From contig CAZLYC010000008.1 of NCBI GenBank assembly GCA_964563755.1, positions 9,567 through 73,566 on the forward strand: a DNA stretch of 64,000 bases, given 5' to 3'. This DNA is from JABMQF01 sp964563755. Lineage in GTDB: Archaea > Nanobdellota > Nanobdellia > Woesearchaeales > UBA11576. The translations under genes and the position numbers were made by a program. The notes under the pieces were generated by a model that did no database searches, was not told the DNA's origin, and worked only from the letters and a program-made list of their open reading frames with translations. Position 1 is the first letter of the stretch, and every line of letters begins with the position of its first letter. Shown piece after piece: positions 1 through 7,137 of the stretch.

Positions 1-204
1 CTCAGCGTCGATAAGGTGTTTGAGATAAAGGATAAGCGTTATTTCAAGATAGACCTTGTGGATAGCATAGGTAAGAAGATAATATCAAACATGAAAGAGA
101 TGGAGTTCGACTATCGCGGAAGGGAAGTTGTGCAGAAGACATTGGATCTTGGCATGTGCGAGATATCTGCTGTGCTCAACCCGGTTTACACGATAAAGGT
201 ATAA
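1..204 (+). CDS. C-terminal fragment of an unrecognised protein
   Basis: An open frame enters from the left edge in frame 1 and ends at TAA 202-204. Only the last 67 residues are visible (beginning LSVDKVFEIKD, ending LNPVYTIKV). An in-frame ATG lies at 91, but the open frame continues to the window edge, so the true start is probably outside. The fragment mixes charged stretches with short beta-strand-like segments, with no signal peptide or membrane segment. A T-rich run (about 208-226) follows and may be the terminator. I do not recognise the family. Confidence 0.6.
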   Translation, partial: LSVDKVFEIKDKRYFKIDLVDSIGKKIISNMKEMEFDYRGREVVQKTLDLGMCEISAVLNPVYTIKV

Positions 205-258
205 AAATTTTTTAATTCTGTTTTTCTAATTTTTAGTATATTGAAAAATAAAAAGATT

Positions 259-702
259 TTACGCTGCATTCAACAGGACTTCCATGCTTGAAAATAGTTC
301 CTGTTCATCCTTTCTTGTCTTCTGTGCCTGGTCGTTGTGCATGTAATGCTGGATGAGCAATCCTTCTTTTAGATAGTCTTGCAGGTCGGTTCTCGGTAGC
401 CTTATGTCTGCTTTGGCAGTGTTTTCGCTCGTCAGGATGGTCATTATCCCTCGGTATTCTGGATGGTTTTCTATGTGCTCAACAAGAGGTTCATAACCTT
501 CACCGACGACAAGTGCGTCGACGCAGTGGCTCTTTAGGCAGTTTATGCCTGATTCCAGGTCGTGCCTGACATAGACTCCGACTCCCTGCTGGTTCATCAT
601 GCCTGCAAGCTGTCTTGCGTATGTTGCTTCTCCTTGCTCGACTATGAGCAGTACGTTCCTTGGTCTGTATGTCTTTTCCGCTAAATTATTTGCATTCTCC
701 AT
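259..702 (-). CDS. Degenerate receiver-like (pseudo-receiver) protein
   Basis: A 147-residue protein with the alternating strand/helix pattern of a CheY-type receiver from residue 15 on: RNVLLIVEQ, helix, VGVYVRH, helix, VDALVVGEGY, helix, GIMTILTSEN. The family's acidic pair after strand 1 is reduced to E22, and the phospho-acceptor Asp after strand 3 is missing (VVGEGY around 65-70), so aspartyl phosphorylation as in true response regulators is unlikely. There is no DNA-binding domain. The start is supported by an AAGGAGAG ribosome-binding site about 8 nt upstream of the ATG. A T/A-rich stretch near 784-800 is the likely TATA box, giving a leader of roughly 55 nt that contains a small GCGCA/TGCGC hairpin at 723-736. 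The receiver assignment rests on fold pattern only. Confidence 0.6.
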   Translation of the reverse strand: MENANNLAEKTYRPRNVLLIVEQGEATYARQLAGMMNQQGVGVYVRHDLESGINCLKSHCVDALVVGEGYEPLVEHIENHPEYRGIMTILTSENTAKADIRLPRTDLQDYLKEGLLIQHYMHNDQAQKTRKDEQELFSSMEVLLNAA

Positions 703-803
703 TTTGACATCTCTCTCCTTGTGCGCATTTTTGCGCGTTTTATTACGGGAATATGATTAGCATGTTGTTTGTCTAAGAACACCATTTTTTTTAAAAATTA
801 AAT

Positions 804-880
804 CCTGGAAGCGGACTATTCTAGTTGTGGTCAGCTTTGACGAGAGCTTTGGAGGAATTTGGATATTCCTTGCTTCCAGG
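804..880. repeat. Isolated long-loop inverted repeat
   Basis: CCTGGAAGC at 804-812 is perfectly complementary to GCTTCCAGG at 872-880, with a 59-nt loop. It lies in the 358-nt stretch between the pseudo-receiver gene (minus) and the small membrane protein (plus). Nothing else in this stretch looks coding. It lacks the CCTAGCGAGC core of the dispersed elements elsewhere in the window, so I keep it separate. Confidence 0.45.
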
Positions 881-1027
881 CGGTCGATGTCAATATTCAC
901 GGGTTTTAGATTAATAAATACTTCTAAGTTGTATTTTACTTTTTACGTTTAAAAGTATATAAAATACAGATTAAGCAAATTAAAATAATGCTTTTTACAG
1001 GATTCAATCACTGCAAGCGTCTTGAAA

Positions 1028-1038
1028 ACTTATTTATT
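1028..1038 (+). promoter_or_regulatory. Predicted TATA box for the small membrane protein
   Basis: ACTTATTTATT is centred about 27 nt before the ATG at 1061, the spacing expected for a leaderless archaeal transcript. Confidence 0.45.
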
Positions 1039-1060
1039 CTAAGAGGTCATATCTATTTCT

Positions 1061-1384
1061 ATGGAGATGGAGCAGATAAAACGGGTAGCGTACTGGTTAT
1101 TTTTCTTCATACTCGCATTATTTCTTGCTCTGTTCATGACTTCTGATAGGATATCATTGCTTTTCAGGGTGATATTAGTTCTCCTGCTCGCATTCCTCTC
1201 ATCCATGTTCCGTCTTGAGGACAGATTTTCTTTTCTTCAGATACTTCTTGTTGTGCTTAGCGGCCTTGTAATCAGCGTAGTTCTTTCGAACAATGCTGCA
1301 CAGTTCTGGCCGATGTCTTTGCTGTACATGATGGTTTTCTATCTCGGCTGCGAGGTTTTTGAAAGAAACCTTCTTGGAGTTTGA
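1061..1384 (+). CDS. Small integral membrane protein, function unknown
   Basis: A 107-residue, very hydrophobic protein. Three to four membrane segments are visible: about 10-27 (AYWLFFFILALFLALF), 32-48 (LLFRVILVLLLAFLSSM), 56-76 (FLQILLVVLSGLVISVVL) and 83-98. Short charged loops (RLEDR) separate the first pairs. There is no signal peptide cleavage site and no recognised motif. It stands alone, with its own TATA box upstream and no ribosome-binding site, consistent with leaderless translation. The family is not recognised. The coding call rests on length, membrane pattern and promoter position. Confidence 0.65.
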   Translation: MEMEQIKRVAYWLFFFILALFLALFMTSDRISLLFRVILVLLLAFLSSMFRLEDRFSFLQILLVVLSGLVISVVLSNNAAQFWPMSLLYMMVFYLGCEVFERNLLGV

Positions 1385-1464
1385 TTGATTAGCAGGATGT
1401 AATCGCAGAATGTACACCTTAGTATATTGTGTTTTACTGCTTTTCAGTGTCTGCAGTGTCTGGC

Positions 1465-1479
1465 AAAATATATAAATGG
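1465..1479 (+). promoter_or_regulatory. TATA box of the PEP carboxylase gene
   Basis: AAAATATATAAATGG is centred about 28 nt upstream of the ATG at 1499, so transcription should begin at or next to the start codon (leaderless). Confidence 0.6.
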
Positions 1480-1498
1480 TCGAAGCTGATTCTGCATT

Positions 1499-2977
1499 AT
1501 GTCAATAAAAGAGTCAAAAGAGGGGGTAGTGTTATCTCGCGACAGGAAGATGCCTTCCACTACAGCGACCCAGTTCGCGGATAATTCTGAGAAGCCTTTC
1601 TGGTCTTTTAAGGATTCGGTCTCTGCGTCTGATGATTTCTTTGACTGCTATGTCGCGTTCAAGGAACTTTCTTTCCACGAGTATTTCTGGGACTGGCAGG
1701 GAAGGAAGCTTGACGAGCTTCTCATACAGAAGCTGATGCAGTCATACAAGCCGTTCTTCATGGAGAACCAGATAGGCAAGAACCATTTCATAACTTTCAG
1801 GGTGGGCCAGTCTATAGGACTGGAGGAACTCGGCAAGGTATACATGTCGATAATCAGTTCCAATCATTTTGCTTCGTCGCAGAAGATGTTCTCGCCCCCC
1901 TTGTTCGAGATGGTCCATTCATCGACATCTCCTGATGCTCTGATGAGATTCGCGAAGCTCTACAAGGAGACTGTGAGCATGGCTTCTGACCAGTTTAGGC
2001 AGGACTGCAAGCCTAAAGTCGTTTCGCTCATGCCTGAGCATGATGTAGATGGCAAGGTCAACTGGTATTCTTCTCTTAGCAAATATCTTGAAGGTTTCCA
2101 GAGCGCTTTTCGTTGCAAGCTCGATTATGTTCGGCCTTTGATACCCCGTTCTTCGATGGCAGACAGTCTTGGTTTTGTCGGAGCTGTGCTGGAGACAAAG
2201 AGGGCTTTGGCAAGCTATGCTGCATTCTCGAGGATAACTGGAGTTGACGCTTATCCGGTCATAGATTCAGGCACATTGATGTTTCGGGGAGGTCTCACTC
2301 CGAGTTCTGTAAAGGGATTTGTATCGACGTATCATGGCGCGAGGACTGTTGCTATAAGCTCTGCTTTCCGTTATGATTATAATCTCAGGACAGTGAAGGA
2401 AGCGATTTTATCGCTTAATGATGCCATGCCGAGGAACTCTCCTGATGACTATTCAAAGGAAGACCTGTCTAAGCTTCTTGTGCTGATAAACATATTCGCC
2501 AAGAATTATTCTAAAGCGATGAAAGCCTTGCCTTCTCTCGATGATGTCGCAAAATCAATTTTATGTGTGAACAAGAATGCTGCGAAGTCTATAACAAAAT
2601 CATTCTCGCTCTATTCGCTCGGAGTCCCTCCTGAGATGGTCGGGACAGGCAGGGCTCTTGTAGAGTGCATAAAGTCAGGCCATGTAAAGGATCTTGAGCG
2701 TTTCTATCCGAATATCAAGAAGGATCTTGTCACTGCGGGAAAGCTTCTTAATAAGGAGAATCTTAAGCTTCTTTCTCAGTCAGGGAAAGGCTGGAAGGGC
2801 ATACTCGATGATGTGCATCTCATAGAGGATTTCACTGATTCAGTTCTTGGGCCGGATTCTGCGGACACTTTCATGCACAGGAATTACACGTCTAACGTGT
2901 TCCACCTGAGGACGATAAAAAAAGAGTTCGGCGGCAGCATAGCTATGGCTGCCAAGCTGAGGCGCGCCCTGGGATAA
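1499..2977 (+). CDS. ppcA: Archaeal-type phosphoenolpyruvate carboxylase
   Basis: A 492-residue protein matching the short archaeal PEP carboxylase family (EC 4.1.1.31), which converts PEP and bicarbonate to oxaloacetate and phosphate. Visible family signatures are the N-terminal MPSTTATQ block (18-25), EYFWDWQGRKLDE, the FRGGLTP loop (262-268) and the SAFRYDY block (288-294). The length fits the archaeal family, about half that of the bacterial or plant enzyme. The start is leaderless, with a TATA box 28 nt upstream. The HAD phosphatase gene starts one base after its stop, so the two are co-transcribed. In a small-genome archaeon the enzyme would supply oxaloacetate for anaplerosis or aspartate synthesis (inference). 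Confidence 0.92.
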   Translation: MSIKESKEGVVLSRDRKMPSTTATQFADNSEKPFWSFKDSVSASDDFFDCYVAFKELSFHEYFWDWQGRKLDELLIQKLMQSYKPFFMENQIGKNHFITFRVGQSIGLEELGKVYMSIISSNHFASSQKMFSPPLFEMVHSSTSPDALMRFAKLYKETVSMASDQFRQDCKPKVVSLMPEHDVDGKVNWYSSLSKYLEGFQSAFRCKLDYVRPLIPRSSMADSLGFVGAVLETKRALASYAAFSRITGVDAYPVIDSGTLMFRGGLTPSSVKGFVSTYHGARTVAISSAFRYDYNLRTVKEAILSLNDAMPRNSPDDYSKEDLSKLLVLINIFAKNYSKAMKALPSLDDVAKSILCVNKNAAKSITKSFSLYSLGVPPEMVGTGRALVECIKSGHVKDLERFYPNIKKDLVTAGKLLNKENLKLLSQSGKGWKGILDDVHLIEDFTDSVLGPDSADTFMHRNYTSNVFHLRTIKKEFGGSIAMAAKLRRALG

Positions 2978-2978
2978 G

Positions 2979-3581
2979 ATGGTCAAGGCAATAATATTCG
3001 ACCTTGGCGGAGTTCTTGTGAGCGATGTGTTCACTATCCTTGATAAGACATTGGCAAAGGAAGCAGGAGTCACTCCTAAGGATGTCTATTCTATCAGGAG
3101 AAATCACTGGACTGAGTACGAGCTTGGAAAGATAAGCGGCGTCGAGTTCATGTCTCGTGTTCTTCGTGCTTTAGACTTATCATCAGACCCTGATAAGATA
3201 CTTGCAAAGACTTTTCCGCTGATAAAAGCAGATAGGGAGATGATAGGAGTAGTCAAGAGACTCAGATTATCTGGAAAATTCAAGCTGGGCGTATTATCAA
3301 ACAATTCCAAGGAATGGTCTCAATACTCAAAAGATGTCCTCGGGCTCGGCAAATATTTTGACAGCTGGATAGTTTCATGTGACTTAGGCATGAAGAAGAA
3401 TCAGAAGGAGATATACATAGCAGCTTCGAAGAGCCTCGGTCTTGCACCGGAAGAATGCCTCTTCATAGACAACAAGGAGGTCAATGTCGAAGGCGCGAAG
3501 TCAGTCGGTATGGAAGCATTGCATTTCTCAGGAAAAGATAAATTGGTCAAGCAGCTGAAAGATATAGGAATAGATGTTTGA
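2979..3581 (+). CDS. HAD-superfamily hydrolase (HAD-IA, phosphatase-like)
   Basis: A 200-residue HAD-fold protein. Motif I is FDLGGVL with nucleophile D8; the usual second Asp of DxD is G10, as in the FDLGG subgroup of HAD-IA proteins. Motif II is LSNNS (S107), motif III has lysine K140 in GMKKNQKEIY, and motif IV is LFIDN (D164) with N165 in place of the common second Asp. Residues 15-90 form the helical cap. The ATG lies one base after the ppcA stop, so translation is probably coupled. The family dephosphorylates small phosphorylated metabolites or cofactors. The substrate cannot be read from the sequence, and losing two of the usual acidic residues could mean altered chemistry. Confidence 0.85.
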   Translation: MVKAIIFDLGGVLVSDVFTILDKTLAKEAGVTPKDVYSIRRNHWTEYELGKISGVEFMSRVLRALDLSSDPDKILAKTFPLIKADREMIGVVKRLRLSGKFKLGVLSNNSKEWSQYSKDVLGLGKYFDSWIVSCDLGMKKNQKEIYIAASKSLGLAPEECLFIDNKEVNVEGAKSVGMEALHFSGKDKLVKQLKDIGIDV

Positions 3582-3613
3582 ATTTTCTAGATAAAAAGAT
3601 TTTATTCTTGGCA

Positions 3614-3871
3614 TCAGCCAAGTGTGTGGGTGTGTGGTCCAAGACCGTCTGCTTCTGCAAGATTCGCTTTCTCGTTGAGCTTATGCTTGTGGCAAGCTTC
3701 ACCTGCGCAATACTGTTCGGTCATCTCCTGTCCTGTGCACCACCTGTGAGTATGGTCTGGCGCTTCAGGTGACGTGCCTGTTGTCACATAGCACATGCTC
3801 TCTGATGAGCAGCCGATGATGAAGATAGCTAGTATTGAGAACGCGATTGTCATAATCAAAGATTTATTCAT
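3614..3871 (-). CDS. Small His/Cys-rich lipoprotein
   Basis: About 85 residues beginning MNKSLIMTIAFSILAIFIIGC, a lipoprotein signal peptide ending in a lipobox with Cys as the +1 residue. The mature part is short and rich in His and Cys: DHTHRWCTGQ, QYCAGEACHKHK and a C-terminal HTHTLG. A GAGGTG ribosome-binding site (3877-3882) lies 5 nt before the ATG at 3871; a second ATG one codon upstream (3874) is also possible. Last gene of the tatA-tatC operon. The HxH and CxxxxC/HxH patterns suggest a surface metal-binding protein (inference). Family not recognised. Confidence 0.7.
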   Translation of the reverse strand: MNKSLIMTIAFSILAIFIIGCSSESMCYVTTGTSPEAPDHTHRWCTGQEMTEQYCAGEACHKHKLNEKANLAEADGLGPHTHTLG

Positions 3872-3921
3872 CATTTCACCTCTTTTGTGCTTGATTGCTT
3901 CTTTGTTTAAATAATTTACCG

Positions 3922-4167
3922 TCAATCGAGCTTTTTCTCAAATTCGTATTTCGGCATTGATTTGACTATTTTCCTGTAAAAATCAAGTCCTGCAGGGGTC
4001 TTTTTCATTATCTCGTCGCTTATCTGCATATATGTGTGATCGTAAGGCGCGAAAGGTCTGACAGACCATAGTGCTTGTCCTCTTTCTTCTGCTTTCTCTT
4101 CCATTGTGTAGCACCAGTCTCGCACTACTGCCATGTCGATTGTTTCATATGGTACTTTCTGAAGCAT
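3922..4167 (-). CDS. Small conserved-looking protein in the tat operon
   Basis: 81 residues, soluble, with several aromatic and acidic residues (WCYTMEEKAEERGQ, WSVRPFAPYDHTYMQ). There is no signal peptide or membrane segment. A GGAGGAGAATGAA ribosome-binding site sits directly before the ATG. It follows tatC by about 23 nt and precedes the lipoprotein gene by about 50 nt, so the four genes form one minus-strand operon. I do not recognise the family. Confidence 0.65.
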   Translation of the reverse strand: MLQKVPYETIDMAVVRDWCYTMEEKAEERGQALWSVRPFAPYDHTYMQISDEIMKKTPAGLDFYRKIVKSMPKYEFEKKLD

Positions 4168-4190
4168 TTCATTCTCCTCCTAGTATTTTT

Positions 4191-4886
4191 CTATTTTTTT
4201 ATCACGAGCATGCTGACTTCGTAAAGCAATATCATGGGGACAGCGACAATAAGCATTGTAATTGCATCCGGTGTCGGAGTTATCGCAGCAGCAGCGACAA
4301 ATATCAGTATATAAGCGTATCTTCTTTTTGATGAGAGCATGCTTTTCCTGAGCAGGCCTATCCTCGAGAGTGTGAATGCTAGGAGTGGCATCTCAAATAC
4401 TGCTCCGATCATCACGCAACTCACTATTATCGTCGTGATAAGTTCGCTTATTCTCCACAGGTTCTCGATACCATAATTTACTGCCAATCCTGCAAGGAAT
4501 GATAAGGCAAATCTCAGGAATACAAAATATGCGAAAGCGAAACCTGCGATGAAAAGCAAGAGTGCGACAGGCAGCAGTGTGTAGATGTATCTTCTCTCTT
4601 TTTTGTCTAGCGCTGGCCTGAGGAATTTTATTGTATGATACAGGACGATTGGCATGGCAAGAATTATGCCTATAGCGATTCCTATCTTTATCTGCGTGGT
4701 TATGAACTCAAAAGGGCTTGTCGTTATGAACTTGACAGGTATGTTTGTAGTGAGATTATCGACCAGGATGCGTATGAACCATCCTGAGAAATATATTCCG
4801 ACTGCTGAGAATGCTGCTGCAAAAGCAGCTGCTATAATCAGTCTTTTCCTGAGTTCATCTAGATGGCTGAGCAATGTCTGCTTCAT
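4191..4886 (-). CDS. tatC: Twin-arginine translocase subunit TatC
   Basis: A 231-residue polytopic protein, usual TatC length. The N-terminus LLSHLDELRKRLI is the TatC signature for Tat-substrate docking, followed by six membrane segments. The TSPFEFITTQIKIGIAIG segment and ITPTPDAITMLIVAVPMILLYE near the end are further TatC hallmarks. TatC recognises folded proteins with twin-arginine signal peptides and builds the translocation site with TatA. The gene begins 11 nt after tatA stops. No obvious RR-motif substrate is seen in this window; the nearby lipoprotein has a Sec-like signal. Confidence 0.93.
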   Translation of the reverse strand: MKQTLLSHLDELRKRLIIAAAFAAAFSAVGIYFSGWFIRILVDNLTTNIPVKFITTSPFEFITTQIKIGIAIGIILAMPIVLYHTIKFLRPALDKKERRYIYTLLPVALLLFIAGFAFAYFVFLRFALSFLAGLAVNYGIENLWRISELITTIIVSCVMIGAVFEMPLLAFTLSRIGLLRKSMLSSKRRYAYILIFVAAAAITPTPDAITMLIVAVPMILLYEVSMLVIKK

Positions 4887-4897
4887 GAAAGAAAAGT

Positions 4898-5062
4898 TTA
4901 TCCTGCAAGGTTCTTCTTGCTCTTCTTGGGCTGCTCGGACATGGCTGTCTTGTATTCCTTTACTGATTGGCCTACTGCTCTTGCGAGCTCAGGTAGCTTC
5001 TTTGGGCCGAACAGTATGAGGACTATCACAAGGATAAGTATTATCTCCCCTGTTCCTATCAT
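4898..5062 (-). CDS. tatA: Twin-arginine translocase subunit TatA/E
   Basis: A 54-residue protein: MIGTGEIILILVIVLILFGP, then KKLPELARAVGQSVKEYKTA and a lysine-rich tail ending NLAG. This is the classic TatA layout of one N-terminal membrane helix, the FGPKKLPELAR hinge and an amphipathic helix. An AGGTGAT ribosome-binding site is 4 nt before the ATG. An AATTTAAAC-type TATA box lies near 5104-5114 on the minus strand. First gene of the tat operon, directly upstream of tatC. TatA oligomerises to form the translocation path. Confidence 0.92.
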   Translation of the reverse strand: MIGTGEIILILVIVLILFGPKKLPELARAVGQSVKEYKTAMSEQPKKSKKNLAG

Positions 5063-5217
5063 CAGATCACCTTTTGTCGTTTTTTGTCACTAATCCTGCT
5101 TTGTTTAAATTTTTTGTGAAAAGTGAAAAACCTCCATTTATTAACTAAAAACCAGCAAAAAGCTTTTAAAGATGAACATATAAAATATATGCAGGCATAT
5201 TTTAGGTGTATGAGCTG

Positions 5218-5856
5218 ATGAACGCACTTGTCATTTTTGCGAAGTTTCCTGAAGCCGGTAAGGTAAAGAAGAAGATAGGCCAAGTCATAGGTATGGATAC
5301 ATCAGCAAAGCTTTGCGAGTGCTTCATAAACGACCTGATAAGCGCGCATAATGTCCAGGATTACGATCTGTATCTGAGCTTCATAGGGCACGAGTACAAG
5401 GAGAAATACAGGACAATGTTCTCGAATGTCATCCTGTATGTCCAGCGCGGCAGCAATCTTGGAGAGAATCTCTTTTTCTCTTTTGAGGACCTTCTTGATG
5501 ATTATGATAAAGTCGTGATAATAGGTTGTGACGCGCCTACTGTCGGGCCTGACCTTGCGACAAAGGCATTCAATGCTCTTGATTCGTATGATGTCGTGCT
5601 TGGCCCGGTCAGTGACGGAGGGTATTATCTTATCGGGATGAAGCAGCCAAGGAACATATTTGAGGGATTGCCTTTCGGAACAGATAAGCTGATACAGAGG
5701 CAGGTCGAGTTGCTGAAGACAAAAGGCCTCACATTCGTGATGCTCGAAGAGCTTGATGATATAGACACCATAGACGAACTTAAGAAGGTCAAGTCTTGTC
5801 TCAAGAGAGAGCGTGCGCCAAAGACTTATGATTTCATGCAGAAGATAGATGTTTAA
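5218..5856 (+). CDS. DUF2064 / TIGR04282-type glycosyltransferase-fold protein
   Basis: About 212 residues with the nucleotide-diphospho-sugar transferase-like fold of the DUF2064 family: N-terminal NALVIFAKFPEAGKVKKKIG, central VVIIGCDAPTV, and the signature GPVSDGGYYLIG. The usual KTRL after the glycine-rich turn reads KKKI here. I favour the ATG at 5218 because the family begins at MNALVIFAK; an ATG at 5206 is also in frame but is only 2 nt after the AGGTG ribosome-binding site. A CTTTTAAAG box near 5162-5170 is the likely TATA, divergent from tatA. The family often sits near other glycosyl or radical-SAM genes, but not here. The donor and acceptor are unknown. Confidence 0.8.
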   Translation: MNALVIFAKFPEAGKVKKKIGQVIGMDTSAKLCECFINDLISAHNVQDYDLYLSFIGHEYKEKYRTMFSNVILYVQRGSNLGENLFFSFEDLLDDYDKVVIIGCDAPTVGPDLATKAFNALDSYDVVLGPVSDGGYYLIGMKQPRNIFEGLPFGTDKLIQRQVELLKTKGLTFVMLEELDDIDTIDELKKVKSCLKRERAPKTYDFMQKIDV

Positions 5857-5865
5857 TTTTTTTGA

Positions 5866-6879
5866 TTAAACTTGTTCTTTTCTCTGGACTTTAGGATATG
5901 TTCCCGGTTCCATGAATACTTTTCTCGTCTTGACAGCTATTCCTCTGTCTTTTAGTATCATCTCTTGAGAATCCATCCTCGCTTCTCCGAGCGCGATAAG
6001 CTCTCCTTTCAATGTCATTATTGCGATATCATTTCCGAGTTCGATTCCGCTTTCAAGCTTCGATACTCCCGGAACTGCGAGATCTGCGCCGTGGCATATG
6101 GTGTTGACGGTAGTATCAAAAACCCACACTTTAGGTAGATGCGCTACTGCCTCTTCGACATTCAGGACTACGCTCTTGAGATATTTATCATTTTTCTCGT
6201 TCGTGTAATACCACATGGCGTCAGTCAGGTCCTGCATGCTTACTATTGTCTTTTCATTGAAAGGTCCTGCCTTCGTCCTCCTCAGCTCTGCCATGTGCGC
6301 TCCAACCTCTAATGATGTGCCCATGTCATGGCATATCTTCCTGATGTATGTTCCTGCCTGGCAGCCTATCCTAAAAAGCACATCTTGTCCGGATATGTCT
6401 AGGAGTTCGATGTAGTATACGCTCCTCTCTCTCCACTGTCTTTTGACAGCAGACTTTATCGGCGGGAGCTGTGTTATCTTGCCTGTGAAATCAGTGAGAA
6501 CTTTTCTTATCTTATCTTCAGGGACTTCCTTGTGGATGTGCATCAGGCAGATGTATTCTTTTCCTGCGATGAGCAGTGCCTGCACTATCCTTGTCGCTTT
6601 TCCTATCGCGACAGGCAGAACGCCTGTGACTTTTGGGTCCAGTGTCCCGCTGTGACCTCCTTTGTCAGCTCCGACTATCTTCTGTACATACGCTGATACT
6701 TGATGGGATGTCGGTCCTTTCGGCTTGTCTATGTTTATGACTCCGAAGTCCAGCCTTTGCGCTACGCTCCTGTTCTTTGGTTCACAGCCGTATTTATCAG
6801 AAGTCTCTGCATCTTTCTTGATGAGTATCTTTCGTTTTGTCTTTTCGAAAGGGAATAAGTATTCTTCTTTGCTTTCCAT
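5866..6879 (-). CDS. cbf5: tRNA/rRNA pseudouridine synthase Cbf5 (archaeal TruB homolog)
   Basis: 337 residues with the TruB/Cbf5 catalytic domain and a C-terminal PUA domain. The catalytic motif GHSGTLDP carries the nucleophile D81. GVINIDKPKGPTSHQV (46-61) is the family's N-terminal block, and AGTYIRKICHDMG is the second conserved block. The PUA domain spans about 250-330 (GADLAVPGV, IALGEARM). In archaea Cbf5 is the catalytic subunit of H/ACA RNPs with L7Ae, Nop10 and Gar1, and also makes Psi55 in tRNA. A TATA box near 6916-6926 on the minus strand gives a very short leader. Confidence 0.94.
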   Translation of the reverse strand: MESKEEYLFPFEKTKRKILIKKDAETSDKYGCEPKNRSVAQRLDFGVINIDKPKGPTSHQVSAYVQKIVGADKGGHSGTLDPKVTGVLPVAIGKATRIVQALLIAGKEYICLMHIHKEVPEDKIRKVLTDFTGKITQLPPIKSAVKRQWRERSVYYIELLDISGQDVLFRIGCQAGTYIRKICHDMGTSLEVGAHMAELRRTKAGPFNEKTIVSMQDLTDAMWYYTNEKNDKYLKSVVLNVEEAVAHLPKVWVFDTTVNTICHGADLAVPGVSKLESGIELGNDIAIMTLKGELIALGEARMDSQEMILKDRGIAVKTRKVFMEPGTYPKVQRKEQV

Positions 6880-6953
6880 TATTTATACGCCGTTCTTCAG
6901 GGAAACACGTACAATTTAAAAAGCTATTCTTACAGATTCAATCTTAATTCCAG

Positions 6954-7052
6954 CGCCAATGCCGCCTAGCGAGCATCTGGTGCTTATTCAGGAATGATTG
7001 CAGTTGGGCAAAGATAAGCAGATAAACGCACTATGCGAGCGCGGCATTGGCG
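6954..7052 (+). repeat. Dispersed structured element, copy A
   Basis: Its ends form a perfect 12-nt inverted repeat: CGCCAATGCCGC (6954-6965) and GCGGCATTGGCG (7041-7052). The core CCTAGCGAGC follows the left arm, with GCGAGCG just before the right arm. The left arm's ATGC can instead pair with the local GCAT right after the core, giving two exclusive folds. It shares TTGYAGYTGGGCAAA in its middle with the copy at 54719. It fills the gap between cbf5 and the first kinase gene, just upstream of that gene's TATA box. Confidence 0.7.
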
Positions 7053-7086
7053 GGTGTTATTCTGGCTCTTTTAATTCAAGGAAAAT

Positions 7087-7096
7087 CTTTATATAC
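7087..7096 (+). promoter_or_regulatory. TATA box of the first kinase gene
   Basis: CTTTATATAC, about 45 nt upstream of the GTG start, leaving a leader of about 20 nt that carries the GGGGGGCG ribosome-binding site. Confidence 0.5.
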
Positions 7097-7137
7097 GCAG
7101 ACCGCAATATTTTTGTAGACATTGCGGGGGGCGTACT

